Assembly: GCA_963819735.1 (NCBI GenBank) | Contig: CAWFXC010000003.1 | Location: forward strand, 186,001-250,000 | DNA length: 64,000 nucleotides | Source of the DNA: CAWFXC01 sp963819735 | GTDB lineage: Bacteria; Actinomycetota; Acidimicrobiia; IMCC26256; DASPTH01 | Direction of reading: 5' to 3' | Shown: in pieces, positions 38,556-46,774 of the stretch | Layout: every line of letters starts with the position of its first letter | Numbering within the stretch: position 1 is the stretch's first letter | The notes under the pieces: generated by a model | The model's database searches: none | Told to the model about the DNA's origin: nothing | The model's input: the letters and a program-made list of their open reading frames with translations, nothing else | Position numbers and translations under genes: made by a program

Positions 38556-39805
38556 ACGGCGCGTCGCTCGACCTCGATGCCGTCGAATGGGTGCGGCTCA
38601 GCTTCGTCGACGTGTTCGGCACCAGCAACTCGGTGCAGATCCCGTCGGCGCGCATGTCCGAGGTCCTCGAGCGGGGCGCGATGTTCGACGGCTCGGCGCT
38701 GGAGGGACGCGCCCGTCACCTCGAGTCCGACATGTTGCTGCGCCCCGACCCCGACACGCTCGTCGACCTCGGCGACGGCGTCGCCCGCGCCATCTGCAGC
38801 GTCCACACCCCCGACGGCGCGCGCTGGCCTGCCGATCCGCGCTACGCGCTCGAGTCGCTGGTGACCGACGCCGCCGAGGTCGTCGACGGCATGACGGTGG
38901 GCGCCGAGGTCGAGTTCTACCTGCTCGACGACGCCGGCTACCCGCTCGACACCGCGGGCTACTTCGACGAGCCGGAGAGCCCGGGCGCGGTCCTCGTGCG
39001 CGCCGCGGCCCAACAACTCATCTCGTGCGGCATCCCCGTCGACGCGTGGCACCACGAAGCCGGCCCGGGTCAGTACGAGCTCGACCTGGCGGCGATCGAG
39101 CCGATCCGGCTGGCCGATGCGATCGTGCTCACCAAGCAGCTCGTGCGCGAGCTCGCGCGGTCGCAGGGGTTCCAGGCCACCTTCATGCCGCGGCTGTTCG
39201 CCGACGAGCCGGGCTCGGGCCTCCACCTCCACCAGCACATGCCCGGGCCTCTCATCGACGACGACGGCGATCTCGGGGAGCAGGGCCGGGGCTTCGTGGC
39301 CGGTCAGCTCGCGCACGCCCGCGCGCTGTGCGCCATCGCCGCCCCCACCGTGAACTCCTACAAGCGGCTGCACGCAGGGCACGAGGCCCCCAGTGCGGTG
39401 GTCTGGGCCCACATGAACCGCGCCGCCCTCCTCCGCGTGAGCTCCTATCTCGGGCCTGACGCGTCGATCGAGTACCGGGGCGCCGACCCATCGGCGAACC
39501 CGTACCTGCTGCTCACCGGCCTGATCGCGTCCGGCCTCGACGGGATCGAGCAAGAGCTCGAGCTGCCCGGACGCGCCGAGGAGGCGGCCGTCGGCTACGA
39601 CTCGGCCAGTACCTCGCTGCGCATCGAGCCGCTGCCCCGGAACCTCGACGACGCCCTCGACGCGCTCATGGCCGACGACGTGATCGTCGACGCGTTCGAC
39701 GACCAACTGCTCACCCGCCTGGTCGACGGTCGCCGCGCCGAAGCGCAGGCCTACGGCGCGCTGGTCACCGATTGGGAGCGCGCCCGCTACCTCGACGAGG
39801 CCTGA
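38552..39805 (+). CDS. Glutamine synthetase-like enzyme (GS type I family)
   Basis: 417-aa member of the GlnA superfamily: ATP-dependent amide ligase for glutamate with ammonia, or, in paralogues, gamma-glutamylation of amines. Landmarks are VEWVRLSFVDVFG at the N-terminus, the metal Glu in GAEVEFYLL, HHEAGPGQYELDL, the GSGLHLHQHM loop, APTVNSYKRL and IEYRGADPSANPYL. At 417 aa it is shorter than true GlnA (~470). The C-terminal region lacks an obvious GlnE adenylylation Tyr motif, so a paralogue (GlnA3/GlnT-type) is more likely. It is translationally coupled to the kinase gene and convergent with the type III enzyme. Confidence 0.85.
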   Translation: MNGASLDLDAVEWVRLSFVDVFGTSNSVQIPSARMSEVLERGAMFDGSALEGRARHLESDMLLRPDPDTLVDLGDGVARAICSVHTPDGARWPADPRYALESLVTDAAEVVDGMTVGAEVEFYLLDDAGYPLDTAGYFDEPESPGAVLVRAAAQQLISCGIPVDAWHHEAGPGQYELDLAAIEPIRLADAIVLTKQLVRELARSQGFQATFMPRLFADEPGSGLHLHQHMPGPLIDDDGDLGEQGRGFVAGQLAHARALCAIAAPTVNSYKRLHAGHEAPSAVVWAHMNRAALLRVSSYLGPDASIEYRGADPSANPYLLLTGLIASGLDGIEQELELPGRAEEAAVGYDSASTSLRIEPLPRNLDDALDALMADDVIVDAFDDQLLTRLVDGRRAEAQAYGALVTDWERARYLDEA

Positions 39806-39825
39806 ACGCACCCCGGAATTGCGAA

Positions 39826-39857
39826 GGGGTGGGAACGGGTCGCCCCGTCCCCACCCC
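39826..39857. terminator. Bidirectional hairpin between the two glutamine synthetase genes
   Basis: ggggtgggaacggg (39826-39839) pairs with cccgtccccacccc (39844-39857), 13 of 14 positions matching. It sits between two convergent genes and could end both transcripts, though no long U-run is present. Confidence 0.7.
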
Positions 39858-39876
39858 GCACGCGAGTCGGAGCGAC

Positions 39877-42058
39877 TCAGAGCATGAAGAGCATTTCCTG
39901 GTAGGTGGCGAGCGGCCAGAGGTCGTCGGCGACCAACGACTCCAGGACGTCGGCCGCCGACCGCACCTTGTCCATCGCCGGTAGGTAGCCGGTGCCCGCG
40001 TGCTCGGCTTCGGCCTCGACCGAGTCGGAGTGGTCGTGGCTCAGCTGCTCGCGGAGCTCGGCGATACCGGACCGCAGAGCCGTGATCGCCGTCGGTGACC
40101 TCGTCGAGGGTGGAGGTGTCGCCCTCGATGCCCGACGGCCTTGAGGCTCGACACGTTCGTCGCCAGCTCGGTCTGATACCGCAGCGCCGCCGGCAGGATG
40201 ACCGTGTTCGCCATCTCGAGCGTGATGCGGGCCTCGACCCCGATGCTCAGGATGTAGTGCTCGAGCGCGATGTCGAACCGGCTGTGCATCTCCCGGTGGG
40301 TGAACACGCCGTAGTGGCTGAAGAGCTCCATCGCTTCTTCGTTGATGAGCTCCGGCACCGCGTCGAGCGTGGTGCGCAGGTTCGGGAGCCCGCGCGCCTC
40401 GGCCTCGATCTTCCAGTCCTCGGTGTAGCCGTCGCCGTTGAACACCACCGCACCGTGCGTGGTGATGACGTCCTCGAGCACCTTCTGCGACCGCGGCGTT
40501 GAATTCGGTGCCTTCGGCCACGAGCGACTCGAGCTCGGTGGCGAGGTAGTCGAGCGACTCGGCGAGGATCGTGTTGATCGTCACCATCGGCCCGGCGATC
40601 GACTGCAACGAGCCCGGCGCCCGGAACTCGAAGCGGTTGCCGGTGAACGCGAACGGACTCGTGCGGTTGCGGTCGCCCGGGTCGGTCGGCAGCACCGGGA
40701 GGGTGTCGACGCCGATGGTGAGCGTGCCCTTCTCCTTGGAGCTGGTGGCGCCGCCCTTGGCGATCTGGTCGAACACGTCGGTGAGCTGGTCGCCGAGGAA
40801 GATCGAGATGATCGCCGGCGGCGCCTCGTTGGCGCCGAGGCGGTGGTCGTTGGTGGCCGAGGCCACCGACGCCCGCAGCAGGCCGCCGAACTTGTGGACC
40901 GCGCGGATCACCGCGGCGCAGAACACGAGGAACTGCGCGTTCTCGTGCGGCGTGTCGCCGGGGAGGAGCAGGTTGCCCTCGGTGGCGTTGCCGAGCGAGA
41001 AGTTGACGTGCTTGCCCGAGCCGTTGATGCCTTCGAAGGGCTTCTCGTGGAAGAGGCACTCCATGCCGTGCTTCTGGGCCACCCGCTTCAGCGTGACCAT
41101 CAGCAGTTGCTGGTGGTCGGCCGCGACGTTCGACCGCTCGAACATCGGCGCCAGCTCGAACTGGCCGGGAGCGACCTCGTTGTGGCGGGTCTTGGCCGGG
41201 ATGCCCAGCTTGAACAGCTCGTTCTCGGCGTCGAGCATGAAGGCGAGCACGCGCTCGGGAATGGCGCCGAAGTAGTGGTCGTCGAACTCCTGGCCCTTCG
41301 GCGGCTTGGCGCCGAACAGGGTGCGACCGGAGTTGAGGAGGTCGGGGCGGGAGAGGAAGAAGCTGCGGTCGATCAGGAAGTACTCCTGCTCGGCGCCGGC
41401 GAACGACACCACCGCGTCGGGGTTCTCGTGCCCGAACAGCTTGAGGACCCGCTCGGCCTGCTTGGCCATCGCCTGCTGCGAGCGCAGCAGCGGCGTCTTG
41501 TGGTCGAGCGCCTCGCCGGTCATCGACACGAACACCGTCGGGATGCACAGCGTGTTGCCGTTGGGGTTCTCGAGGATGTAGGCGGGGCTGGTGGCGTCCC
41601 AGCCGGTGTAGCCACGGGCCTCGAACGTGGCCCGCAGGCCACCGTTCGGGAAGCTCGACGCGTCGGGCTCACCCTGGGTGAGCGTCTTGCCGCTGAACTC
41701 GGCGATCGACGAACCGTCGCCGCCGGGCTCGAGGAAGCTGTCGTGCTTCTCGGCGGTGAGCCCGGTGAGGGGATAGAAGACGTGCGCGTAGTGGGTCGCG
41801 CCCTTCTCCATCGCCCAGTCCTTCATGGCGGCGGCGACGACGTCGGCGACGGTCGGGTCGAGCGGCTTCGAGTGCTCGATCGTCGCCATGAGCGACTTGA
41901 AGACCGGCTTGGGCAGTCGGGCCTGCATCACCGTCTTGGTGAAGACGTTCTGCCCGAAGATCTCCCCCGGCGCCTCGGCCGGCGGAAAGAACGCCGGCGG
42001 GCGGCTCGTAGCGCTTGACCGCGTCGATTGCCTGCAGCCGGGCCGTACTTCCACTCAT
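39877..42058 (-). pseudogene. glnN: Type III glutamine synthetase (GlnN), about four frameshifts
   Basis: Large GSIII enzyme of ~725 aa making glutamine from glutamate, ammonia and ATP. The N-terminal marker GEIFGQNVFTKTVMQARLP, the substrate region FAGAEQEYFLIDRSFFL, the metal site NEVAPGQFELAP and the GSIII-specific FLGDQLTDVFD are clear. The true start is ATG 42058 (MSGSTARLQAIDAVKRYEPP) with RBS AAAGGAG. The frame breaks near 42005, 40488, 40136 and 40090, but every segment to the end (ATYQEMLFML) is conserved. The upstream region carries a GlnR-like site (42162-42188). GSIII is common in cyanobacteria and Bacteroidetes and occurs in some actinobacteria. Confidence 0.87.
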
Positions 42059-42340
42059 CGAACACTCCTTTGAGCTCGGATACGCGTCGCTTCGGCCGAC
42101 TCCGGGCGCGCCCACACGTTCCCGCCCCGATCGACCTGCGGGGTCAACCTAGATACCCCCCGTATCGGGAATGTTTCGGGCCCGTAAAGCGAGGGGGCAC
42201 GGAACCCGATTCAGGGCCCGAACAACGTGAACGAAACGGTTCGCGCTACACACCTGACAAGAGGTCCGCAGGATCGGGAAACCCGACGTTCACCGTCCGG
42301 CAATCGCCTCCGTCGGCACCCCGAAATAGGCTGCCCGCCC
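42059..42340. other. Divergent intergenic region glnN / ppk2
   Basis: 282 bases between the two starts. It holds the glnN RBS, the GlnR-like site and the ppk2 promoter. A weak -10-like taggct (42327-42332) lies 8 bases before the ppk2 ATG. No small gene is evident. Confidence 0.6.
42162..42188 (-). promoter_or_regulatory. GlnR-like site upstream of glnN
   Basis: Read on the glnN strand: TTTAC, six bases, GAAAC, six bases, GATAC. This is the 11-base spacing of the actinobacterial GlnR box (gTnAC-n6-GaAAC repeated), with 4/5, 5/5 and 4/5 matches. It lies 104-130 bases ahead of the glnN ATG. The pentamer GATAC also forms an inverted repeat with its neighbour across five C bases. Confidence 0.45.
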
Positions 42341-43231
42341 ATGGGAAAAACCGCCACCGAAACCGACCATTCCAAGAACGGCAGCGCGCACAAGCCGGAC
42401 AAGGCCAAGGGTCCGAAGCTGCCGCCGATTCCGGCTCCCGACGAGCAGCGGGTGGTGAACAAGCTCGAGTACGAGAAGGAACTGGCCCGCCTGCAGACCG
42501 AGCTGGTGCAGATGCAGGAATGGATCGTGCACGAGGGCCTGCAGGTGATGGTGATCTTCGAGGGTCGCGACACCGCCGGCAAGGGCGGCACGATCAAGCG
42601 CATCACGGAGCGGCTCAACGCCCGCCACTGCCGGGTGGTCGCCCTCGGGACCCCCACCGAGCGGGAGCGCAGCCAGTGGTACTTCCAGCGCTACGTCTCG
42701 CACCTCCCCGCCGCCGGCGAGATCGTCCTGTTCGACCGCAGCTGGTACAACCGGGCCGGGGTCGAGCGGGTCATGGGGTTCTGCACCGAGAGCGAGCACG
42801 CCGAGTTCTTCCGCACCTGCCCGCAGCTCGAGCGGGCGCTCGTGCGCTCCGGCATCATCCTGGTGAAGTACTGGCTGTCGCTGAGCGACGAGGAGCAGGA
42901 ACGCCGCTTCACCGAGCGGATCAACAACCCCGGCAAACGGTGGAAGCTCAGCCCGATGGACCTCGAGGCCCGGGCGCGGTGGGTCGACTACGCCGAGGCC
43001 AAGGACGAGATGTTCTCGTACACCGACATCAAAGAGGCGCCCTGGCACGTCGTCGACGCCAACGACAAGAAGATGGCCCGGCTCAACATCATCAGCCACC
43101 TCCTCGAGCAGGTGCCGTACCAGGCGGTCCCCCACGAGGCGATCGAGCTCCCGGCGCGTCAGCAGCGGGCCTACGAGCGCCCGCCGATCGACAGCCAGAC
43201 GTGGGTCCCCAGCCGCTACGTCCTGGGGTAG
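42341..43231 (+). CDS. ppk2: Polyphosphate kinase 2
   Basis: PPK2-family kinase of 296 aa, moving phosphate between polyphosphate and nucleoside di- or monophosphates (usually GDP/ADP to GTP/ATP). Walker A-like EGRDTAGKGGTIKR at 74-87, lid region TPTERERSQWYFQRYV, and Walker B-like LFDRSWYNRAGVERVMGF. A single PPK2 domain preceded by a ~35-residue Lys/Pro-rich tail points to class I. ATG 42341 lacks a good RBS, and a -10-like element sits just ahead, so a leaderless message is possible. A longer in-frame start (42227) adds unconserved sequence. Divergent from glnN. Confidence 0.92.
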   Translation: MGKTATETDHSKNGSAHKPDKAKGPKLPPIPAPDEQRVVNKLEYEKELARLQTELVQMQEWIVHEGLQVMVIFEGRDTAGKGGTIKRITERLNARHCRVVALGTPTERERSQWYFQRYVSHLPAAGEIVLFDRSWYNRAGVERVMGFCTESEHAEFFRTCPQLERALVRSGIILVKYWLSLSDEEQERRFTERINNPGKRWKLSPMDLEARARWVDYAEAKDEMFSYTDIKEAPWHVVDANDKKMARLNIISHLLEQVPYQAVPHEAIELPARQQRAYERPPIDSQTWVPSRYVLG

Positions 43232-43310
43232 CCGGGCAGGGGTAGCGGTCGGCGTTGGTCGAAGTCGACCCTTCCGAGCGTGAGCGGTCGAGACGTGGCA
43301 GGGTCCGTCC

Positions 43311-44360
43311 ATGCAGATGCTTCCCGTCGACGCCGCCGACCTGACCCCGAGCTGGATCTCCGAGGCACTGGGCACCGAGGTCACCGCGGTCGAGCTCCTC
43401 GACCACGCCTTCGCCACCAACCAGCGCGCCCGCATCGGGCTCACGTACGCAACCGAGGGCGCCGGGCCGCCGTCATTGTTCGCGAAGCTCGCGCCGATCG
43501 ACCCCGCCCACCGGGAGATGATCGGCGCCACCGGCATGGGCAAGCGGGAGGCGCAGTTCTACTCGGACGTCGCACCGACGGTGAACGTGCTGGTCCCCGG
43601 CTGTTCGTTCGCGGCGAGCGAGGGCGATCGCTTCGTGCTGTTGCTGGAAGACCTCTCGGTGCGCGGCAGCCGCTTCGCGTCGAACGGCGAGTGGGGCATC
43701 ACCGCCGACGCCGCCGCCGGTGCACTCGAGGACCTTGCGGTCTTCCACGCCCGCTTCGAGAACGCCGCCGTTCGCGACCAGGTCGCGCCGTGGCTCGCGA
43801 CGCCCGGCCCCCACATGAGCGAGGCGACCTCCGGGCTCATGCGCTGGGTGCTCGACGAGAACGCCGCCAAGCTCACCGCCGACTACACCGCCATCGGTGA
43901 GCTCTACGTCGAGCATCACGCGTGGTTCGACGAGATCTGGCACGCGGGTCCGGCCACGATGATCCACGGCGACACGCACATCGGCAACGTGTACCTCGAC
44001 GGCGACCGCGTCGGCTTCCTCGACTGGGGACTGTCGCGCACGAGCACGCATCTGCGTGACGTCAGCTACTTCCTCACGATGTCGGTCGACATCGAGGAAC
44101 GACGCGCGCACGAGCGAGAACTGTTGCAGGGCTACCTCGACGCCCTGCGCGGCGCGGGCGGCGTCGACATCACGTTCGACGACGCGTGGGCGGCACACCG
44201 GCTCCACGCGTCGTACACGGTGGTCGCGACGTTCCTCGCCTACATGCCGTCGTACGCGGCGAGTGACGGCGTGGGCCTCGGCAACGCGCTGCTGGCTCGT
44301 TCCGACGCCGCGCTCGAAGACCTCGACGTCGTCGACGCGGTGCGCGCCGCGCTGCCGTAG
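43311..44360 (+). CDS. Phosphotransferase of the aminoglycoside/choline-kinase fold
   Basis: 349-aa small-molecule kinase-like protein. It has the ATP-grip segment SLFAKLAP, a DRFVLLLEDL strand, the catalytic loop MIHGDTHIGNVYL (about residues 218-230) and the metal motif FLDWGLS. The group (APH / ecdysteroid-kinase-like DUF1679) phosphorylates diverse hydroxyl compounds, so the substrate is unknown and antibiotic resistance should not be assumed. Stand-alone gene between ppk2 and an acidic unknown protein. Confidence 0.85.
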   Translation: MQMLPVDAADLTPSWISEALGTEVTAVELLDHAFATNQRARIGLTYATEGAGPPSLFAKLAPIDPAHREMIGATGMGKREAQFYSDVAPTVNVLVPGCSFAASEGDRFVLLLEDLSVRGSRFASNGEWGITADAAAGALEDLAVFHARFENAAVRDQVAPWLATPGPHMSEATSGLMRWVLDENAAKLTADYTAIGELYVEHHAWFDEIWHAGPATMIHGDTHIGNVYLDGDRVGFLDWGLSRTSTHLRDVSYFLTMSVDIEERRAHERELLQGYLDALRGAGGVDITFDDAWAAHRLHASYTVVATFLAYMPSYAASDGVGLGNALLARSDAALEDLDVVDAVRAALP

Positions 44361-44433
44361 GGCACCGCCGCATGAGGTTGCCGGGGGGCGGTTTCGGGTA
44401 TGAGCGCAACCCACCTCGAATCGAGGAGTGCAC

Positions 44434-44898
44434 ATGGAGATCGTCCGCAACTCTGATGGCAGTCTGCTCGTCCCTGTCCAGCCCGCACGGGTGCACGGCG
44501 ATGACGAAGTGGTCGAAGGCGACGCGGTGAAGGCCCCCACGACGCCCGACACCCGTGTACTGCATCCCGGCGAGGGCGGGTACGACGAAGCACTCACGGA
44601 GTGGGATCGTCAGCAGAACCCCAATGCCGAGGTCCCGGTGTCAACGGCTACGGGACGCGACGAGGCGATGCACGTCGTGCACGAGGTCGCCGACTCGCCC
44701 AAGCACGAGGTGCAACCCGCGATCGAATCGCTCGACGATCCCGAGGCCGCGGGCGAGGCGCTGCGTCACGTGTTGATCGGCGGCGTGCACGCGGTCGAGG
44801 ACTTCGCCAGCGAAGTCGCCGAGCACGAAGGCGGCGACCCGCTGAAGCCCCACGAGGCGACCAAGATCATCGGCGAGGTGCTCGCCGAACTCGACTGA
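44434..44898 (+). CDS. Acidic protein of unknown function
   Basis: 154-aa acidic, soluble, His-rich protein with no recognised domain. The N-terminus is MEIVRNSDGSLLVPVQPARV. The middle is a low-complexity linker (GEGGYDEALTEWDRQQNP). The C-terminal ~75 residues are predicted helical (EAMHVVHEVADSPKHEV..., EAGEALRHVLIGGVHAVED). ATG 44434 has an RBS (GAGGAG) 5-6 bases ahead. Composition suggests a small cytoplasmic or stress-associated protein; I cannot assign a function. Confidence 0.75.
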   Translation: MEIVRNSDGSLLVPVQPARVHGDDEVVEGDAVKAPTTPDTRVLHPGEGGYDEALTEWDRQQNPNAEVPVSTATGRDEAMHVVHEVADSPKHEVQPAIESLDDPEAAGEALRHVLIGGVHAVEDFASEVAEHEGGDPLKPHEATKIIGEVLAELD

Positions 44899-44936
44899 CT
44901 TCCCAACCGCTCGCCGCGCACCAGCGCACGCGGTGC

Positions 44937-44966
44937 TTGACACGTTAGATTTTCCTTACGTATAGT
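44937..44966 (+). promoter_or_regulatory. Near-leaderless promoter with internal inverted repeat
   Basis: TTGACA (44937-44942), 18 bases, TATAGT (44961-44966), only 8 bases before the arsR-type ATG at 44974. Between the boxes lies an imperfect inverted repeat, acgttag (44942-44948) with cttacgt (44955-44961), 6 of 7 pairs, a likely self-regulatory operator. Confidence 0.75.
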
Positions 44967-44973
44967 GTCGGGC

Positions 44974-45303
44974 ATGTCCCCGGCCGGCGCTCCTCCTGTC
45001 AGCGACGCCTTCGGCGCCATCGCGCACCCCGTGCGGCGCACCCTCGTCACCGCCCTCGCCGGCGGCGACAAGGCGGTCAACGAGCTCGCGGCCGTGGTGC
45101 CGGTGAGCCGGCCGGCGGTCTCGCAGCATCTCGCGGTGCTCCGCGGGGTCGGTCTGGTGAGCGAGCAACGCCACGGCCGGGAACGTCGGTACCACCTCCA
45201 CCCCGAGCGCCTCGACGAGGTGCGCCAGTGGATGCACACCCTCGACCGCTTCTGGGACGACCGTCTCGATCGTCTCGCCCGTCACCTGGAGGAGAACCCA
45301 TGA
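44974..45303 (+). CDS. ArsR-family winged-helix regulator (cassette 1)
   Basis: 109-aa DNA-binding repressor-type protein. It opens with DAFGAIAHPVRRTLVTALAGG, and the recognition helix segment is VSRPAVSQHLAVLRGVGLVSEQRHGRERRYHL. There are no Cys metal sites, so it belongs to the non-metal SRPBCC-associated subgroup. I chose ATG 44974 over GTG 44965, because the latter lies inside the -10 box. The stop overlaps the SRPBCC start as ATGA. It probably represses its own operon (regulator, SRPBCC, DUF899, microprotein) via the inverted repeat in its promoter. Confidence 0.9.
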   Translation: MSPAGAPPVSDAFGAIAHPVRRTLVTALAGGDKAVNELAAVVPVSRPAVSQHLAVLRGVGLVSEQRHGRERRYHLHPERLDEVRQWMHTLDRFWDDRLDRLARHLEENP

Positions 45304-45710
45304 GCCACCCGCTCGCCATCGAACACGAAGCCGTCTACCCGCACTCCCCCGAGCGGGTGTGGCGGGCACTCGTCGACCCGACCGAGCTGGCGGCGTGGCT
45401 CATGCCCAACGACTTCGCGCCCGCGGTGGGTCGGGAGTTCAAGCTCGAAACCGGCGACGCCCAGGTCGGCACCATCCAGGGCGAGGTGCTGGAGATCGAC
45501 GAGCCCCGGCTGCTGCGGTGCCGGTGGACGGGTGGATTCGGCGATACCCAGGTGACGTTCGAGCTCACCCCCGAGGGCGACGGCACGCGCCTGCGCGTGC
45601 GCCACGACGGTTTCAGCGACCCGCCGCCTCCCGAGCGCGCCGGGTTCGACGACGGCTGGAAGCAGAAGCTCGACCAGGACCTTTCCCGGGTCCTCGGCCC
45701 GACGGACTGA
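45300..45710 (+). CDS. SRPBCC (AHSA1-like) domain protein (cassette 1)
   Basis: 136-aa START/Bet v 1-fold protein. It opens with the typical VYPHSPERVWRALVDPTELAAWLMP, then the strand RLLRCRWTGGFGDTQVTFELTP and a C-terminal helix. Such AHSA1-like proteins bind hydrophobic ligands. When paired with ArsR-type regulators they may serve as sensors or stress proteins. ATG 45300 overlaps the regulator stop by four bases. Confidence 0.88.
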   Translation: MSHPLAIEHEAVYPHSPERVWRALVDPTELAAWLMPNDFAPAVGREFKLETGDAQVGTIQGEVLEIDEPRLLRCRWTGGFGDTQVTFELTPEGDGTRLRVRHDGFSDPPPPERAGFDDGWKQKLDQDLSRVLGPTD

Positions 45711-45722
45711 CAGGAGACGCAC

Positions 45723-46466
45723 ATGGACTTCGCGACGCCCCCTATCGTGTCGGCCGCCGAGTGGCACGCGGCCCGCGCCGACCTGCTGGTGAAGGAGAAG
45801 GAGGTCATGCGGGCACGCGACGCGCTCGCGGCCGAGCGCCGGCGCATGCCGTGGCTCGCGGTCGACAAGGACTACTCCTTCGACACCGCGACCGGCCCCG
45901 CCAACTTCGTCGATCTGTTCGACGGCCGCACGCAGCTCATCGTCTACCGCGCGTTCCTCGAGCCCGGGGTGCACGGGTGGCCCGACCACGCGTGCGTCGG
46001 CTGCTCGATGGTGGCCGACCAGGTCGCGCACGTCGCGCACCTCCACGCGCGTGACACCACCCTGGTGTTCGCGTCGCGCGCGCCGCAGGCCGACATCGAG
46101 CGGGTGAAGCAACGCATGGGTTGGCAGGAGATCCCCTGGGTCACGATCCTCGACGACTTCGACAAGGACTTCGGCGTCGACGAGTGGCACGGCACCAACG
46201 CGTTCATCCGCGACGGCGACCAGGTGTATCGCACCTACTTCGTCGACGCCCGCGGCGACGAGCAGATGGGTGGCACCTGGAACTACCTCGACATCACCGC
46301 GCTCGGTCGTCAGGAGAAGTGGCAGGACTCCCCCGAGGGCTATCCGCAGGACGAGCCGTACGCGTGGTGGATCTGGCACGACGAGCCCAAGGTCGAGGGG
46401 CACCGCCCCGGCGCCGAGCAGCTCGAGATCGCCAGGGAAGCCGGCGTCGAGTTCGTGCAACGGTGA
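45723..46466 (+). CDS. DUF899 thioredoxin-like protein
   Basis: 247-aa protein of the DUF899 family, thioredoxin-like and of unknown biochemical role. Family landmarks: SAAEWHAARADLLVKEKEVMRARDALAAERRRMPW, CVGCSMVADQVAHVAHLHARDT containing a CxxC, and the C-terminal WNYLDITALGRQE...WWIWHDE. RBS AGGAGA precedes ATG 45723. Its stop overlaps a 40-codon membrane microprotein gene. Confidence 0.9.
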   Translation: MDFATPPIVSAAEWHAARADLLVKEKEVMRARDALAAERRRMPWLAVDKDYSFDTATGPANFVDLFDGRTQLIVYRAFLEPGVHGWPDHACVGCSMVADQVAHVAHLHARDTTLVFASRAPQADIERVKQRMGWQEIPWVTILDDFDKDFGVDEWHGTNAFIRDGDQVYRTYFVDARGDEQMGGTWNYLDITALGRQEKWQDSPEGYPQDEPYAWWIWHDEPKVEGHRPGAEQLEIAREAGVEFVQR

Positions 46467-46585
46467 TCGTCGCCCACATCGCCGGCGTCCCCGTCGAGGA
46501 GCTCGGGCAGCCGCTCCTGATCGCGCTGCTGCTCTCGGGCACGTGGCTCGGCGCGTGGTTCAACACGCGCCTGCGGCGACGCTGA
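46463..46585 (+). CDS. 40-aa membrane microprotein
   Basis: Small gene starting at GTG 46463 in a GTGA overlap with the DUF899 stop. The product begins VIVAHIAGVPVEELGQP, then a hydrophobic segment LLIALLLSGTWLGAWF and a basic end NTRLRRR. The VAHIAGVPVEE opening recalls short actinobacterial membrane peptides of unknown role. The coupling and the basic tail support a real single-pass protein. Confidence 0.6.
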   Translation: MIVAHIAGVPVEELGQPLLIALLLSGTWLGAWFNTRLRRR

Positions 46586-46774
46586 GGGCTGAGGAGCGCT
46601 CCGGTTGGCCCCTCTGCCCTCTGTGTCGGTGATTGGTGAGACACCTTTGGATCCCTGATCTGTGGATCGGGAGCGAGAAAGGTCTTCACCATGGAGGCAT
46701 CCCATGCGTGGTGAACGACCACGTGTTGTAGCTACAATAAGCGGGCACAAAGTAGCTACATTTTGGAGCTTCTC
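46586..46774. other. Intergenic region between microprotein and phd
   Basis: About 190 bases of somewhat lower GC content than the flanks. It holds the phd promoter and operator at its right end (46726-46759). The left part contains a loose inverted pattern (ggatccctgatctgtggatc) but no recognisable gene or insertion-sequence end. Confidence 0.5.
46726..46759 (+). promoter_or_regulatory. Twin GTAGCTAC operators upstream of phd-vapC
   Basis: A perfect palindrome ttgtagctacaa (46726-46737) and a second copy of the core gtagctac (46752-46759), centres 24 bases apart. The first overlaps a plausible -10 (tacaat 46733-46738). Typical arrangement for antitoxin autorepression. Confidence 0.7.

Noticed and set aside
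43311..44360. Aminoglycoside resistance gene
   Set aside because: It has the APH fold but belongs to the broad small-molecule kinase group; nothing in the context supports a resistance role.
46586..46774. Insertion-sequence remnant
   Set aside because: The slightly different composition and a loose ggatc repeat suggested it, but there are no terminal repeats, target duplication or transposase fragment.
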